A stretch of 7,310 nucleotides of DNA, from contig CP070688.1 in the NCBI GenBank assembly GCA_020353135.1, forward strand, positions 2,479,533-2,486,842, in the 5' to 3' direction. The notes under the pieces were generated by a model. That model saw nothing but the letters and a program-made list of their open reading frames with translations. It had not been told where the DNA came from and did not search any database. This document shows positions 5,994-7,310 of the stretch, in pieces (the stretch's first letter is position 1; every line of letters begins with the position of its first letter). The stretch comes from Chloroflexota bacterium (GTDB taxonomy: Bacteria; Chloroflexota; Anaerolineae; Promineifilales; Promineifilaceae). The translations under genes were made by a program, and so were the position numbers.

Positions 5994-7310
5994 ATGGGCC
6001 ACTTCGACTGGCAAACCGAACAAGACGGAGCGGTAACGCCCGAGATGGTTTCTGGTCCTGGGCTGCGCCGGCGCGGGTGGATCGCAGTTTTGGTTATCGT
6101 GGCGATAGCTGGGCTGGCTATCGTCGCCTACTGGCAATTGGGGCGCCAGGCGGAGATACGAGACAAAGCTGTCACCGAGGATGTATTGGCTGCCTTCGGC
6201 GTGTGGTGGAAAGCGGCCCTTGAGCAGGATGTCGATCTTCTGGATACGCTGTTGCTCGGCGGCGAACCAGAGTGGACCGCAACGCAGAGAATGCTAATAG
6301 GAAGCGGTCTGCTTTTCAACCGAGATAAACTGGGTCTAATCCTCAATCAGGAGCAGGAGGAGACACCGGGCGCACAATCTACGGTCGATCTGTCAGCCAA
6401 TTGGCGAGCGGCCGAAGTCTCGTTTCCACTGACATATCGACCGGTCGGCCATGCCCCAACTTCGGCCGGTATTGAGCTGGAGCAGACCGTAACATTGACG
6501 CGCGAGGGGTCACGCTGGTTACTGCATCGACCGGCGGAGGAGTTTTGGGGCGACTGGCGAACGGCAGCCGGCGATCTGGCGTCCTTGACCTACCGGGCGA
6601 GGGACGAAATTCTGGTCGATCGAATGCTAGTTGACCTGGAAAGCGAAATGAGACAAGTATGCGCCGGCCAGTCAGGAGATGGAACCTGTCCGCCAAACAC
6701 ACGGTTAGAGGTGCGCCTGGAAGACGATCCCCGAGTGATGTTTAAGCTGATCGATCGGCACACGCCCTTTTTCGCCGGCCGAACGTTTGTGTTGCCCTCG
6801 CCGACCCTGGTTGGAATGCCTTTAGATGACGCAGGATACCAAGCATTGTATCAGGCGTTTTCCGAACCCATCCTTGACACCTTTACAGCCATGTTGGCTA
6901 CTCCAATTCATTTGCCGGACCAGGTTGTGGCGATGCTCTGTTTTAGCCGGCAGGATGATCTGCCGCGGCTCTACAGTTATGATCCGGCTAGAGATTTCTG
7001 GGGGGAGGAGCTCGAAGGTCGCTCATTCCGGTTTCTTGCCGGAAACGAGTCGGATAGCAGCCTCATCTTGCGCGAGGTCCTGCCTGGTCAACCATATCGA
7101 CTGCGCATGGTCCAATGGTCGGGCGAACAGGCCATCACCCGACATGACGCCCTCTACGGTCCGCTTACAGATCATCAGCTTGGCTGGACCGGTCCTGCCG
7201 AGCAAGCTAAGTTGCTTTTGTCGAGTTTCCAAGGCACTATGCGGATTCCATCGTACAGTCTAGTTGAGGCGGACGGATCTGGTTTGAACGCCTGCCCTGG
7301 ATCTGGCTGC
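5994..7310 (+). CDS. Single-pass membrane protein, paralog B: NTF2-like region then probable beta-propeller; 3' end beyond window
   Basis: An uninterrupted frame of 439 codons runs from ATG 5994 to the window edge with no stop. The start is supported by MGHFDW, matching the paralog upstream, and a weak AGG at 5984-5986. Residues 1-28 are cytoplasmic and end in RRR; 29-47 form the TM segment (WIAVLVIVAIAGLAIVAYW). The extracytoplasmic part follows paralog A: LLFNRDKLGL, a closing WLLHRPAEEFWG (Trp175, Trp185), Cys223 and Cys232, and LPSPTLVGMPLDDAGYQALY (267-286). From about 310 the two part ways. Here the sequence becomes strand-rich, with LPRLYSYDPARDFW, SSLILREV, YRLRMVQWSGE and LGWTGPAEQAKLLLSSFQG, and blade-like repeats that recall TolB/WD40-type propellers (compare the 'WSPDG..LLL' blade motif). 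It ends in view at NACPGSGC. Role unknown; it may bind ligand or protein outside the cell. Confidence 0.85.
   Translation, partial: MGHFDWQTEQDGAVTPEMVSGPGLRRRGWIAVLVIVAIAGLAIVAYWQLGRQAEIRDKAVTEDVLAAFGVWWKAALEQDVDLLDTLLLGGEPEWTATQRMLIGSGLLFNRDKLGLILNQEQEETPGAQSTVDLSANWRAAEVSFPLTYRPVGHAPTSAGIELEQTVTLTREGSRWLLHRPAEEFWGDWRTAAGDLASLTYRARDEILVDRMLVDLESEMRQVCAGQSGDGTCPPNTRLEVRLEDDPRVMFKLIDRHTPFFAGRTFVLPSPTLVGMPLDDAGYQALYQAFSEPILDTFTAMLATPIHLPDQVVAMLCFSRQDDLPRLYSYDPARDFWGEELEGRSFRFLAGNESDSSLILREVLPGQPYRLRMVQWSGEQAITRHDALYGPLTDHQLGWTGPAEQAKLLLSSFQGTMRIPSYSLVEADGSGLNACPGSGC

Noticed and set aside
6826..7263. A + strand open frame of 145 codons inside paralog B
   Set aside because: The overlapping frame from 5994 continues through it, keeps similarity to paralog A up to about base 6870 and shows sensible protein features; the alternative shows none.

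Overview
This window looks like chromosomal DNA of an environmental bacterium of moderately high GC, most likely a member of Chloroflexota (Anaerolineae-like). The clues are the Thr/Pro-rich (TPTPTATGTP-style) linkers behind lipoprotein signals, large TPR lytic transglycosylase lipoproteins, and an extended -10 promoter-like element (TGGTACAAT). This is an inference from style, not a proof. All genes lie on the + strand, coding density is very high, and I see no RNA gene, CRISPR array, phage gene or insertion sequence.

Layout: (1) 1-225 is the C-terminal end of an MltG/YceG endolytic murein transglycosylase. (2) 230-910 is a short lipoprotein resembling a branched-chain amino-acid-type (type I) periplasmic binding protein that seems to lack the whole second lobe. 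(3) 916-1878 is a two-TM protein with a long helical extracytoplasmic region and an acidic cytoplasmic tail, of unknown function. (4) 1868-4462 is a Slt70-like GH23 lytic transglycosylase lipoprotein with a long TPR array. These four genes are separated by 4 nt, 5 nt and an 11-nt overlap, so they almost certainly form one translationally coupled operon. (5) 4562-5857 and (6) 5994 to beyond the window edge are tandem paralogs: single-pass membrane proteins that share an N-terminal 'FDW' cytoplasmic motif, an NTF2-like extracytoplasmic region, a conserved Cys pair and an 'LPSPTL-G-P-D--GY-ALY' block, and then diverge. The first ends in what looks like a degenerate peptidase-MA-like domain. The second continues into a probable beta-propeller. 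The second has no stop codon inside the window.

Working together: two lytic transglycosylases of unrelated fold (MltG and GH23) bracket a lone-lobe binding lipoprotein and a helical membrane protein, which suggests an envelope or murein-remodelling module at the outer face of the membrane. The paralog pair follows after about 100 nt. It may be part of the same transcript or a neighbouring unit, and the second paralog has a plausible promoter of its own. The most unusual points are the one-lobe binding protein, the paralog pair with exchanged C-terminal domains and a shared cytoplasmic tag, and a decayed duplicate of the end of the transglycosylase gene just after its stop codon.
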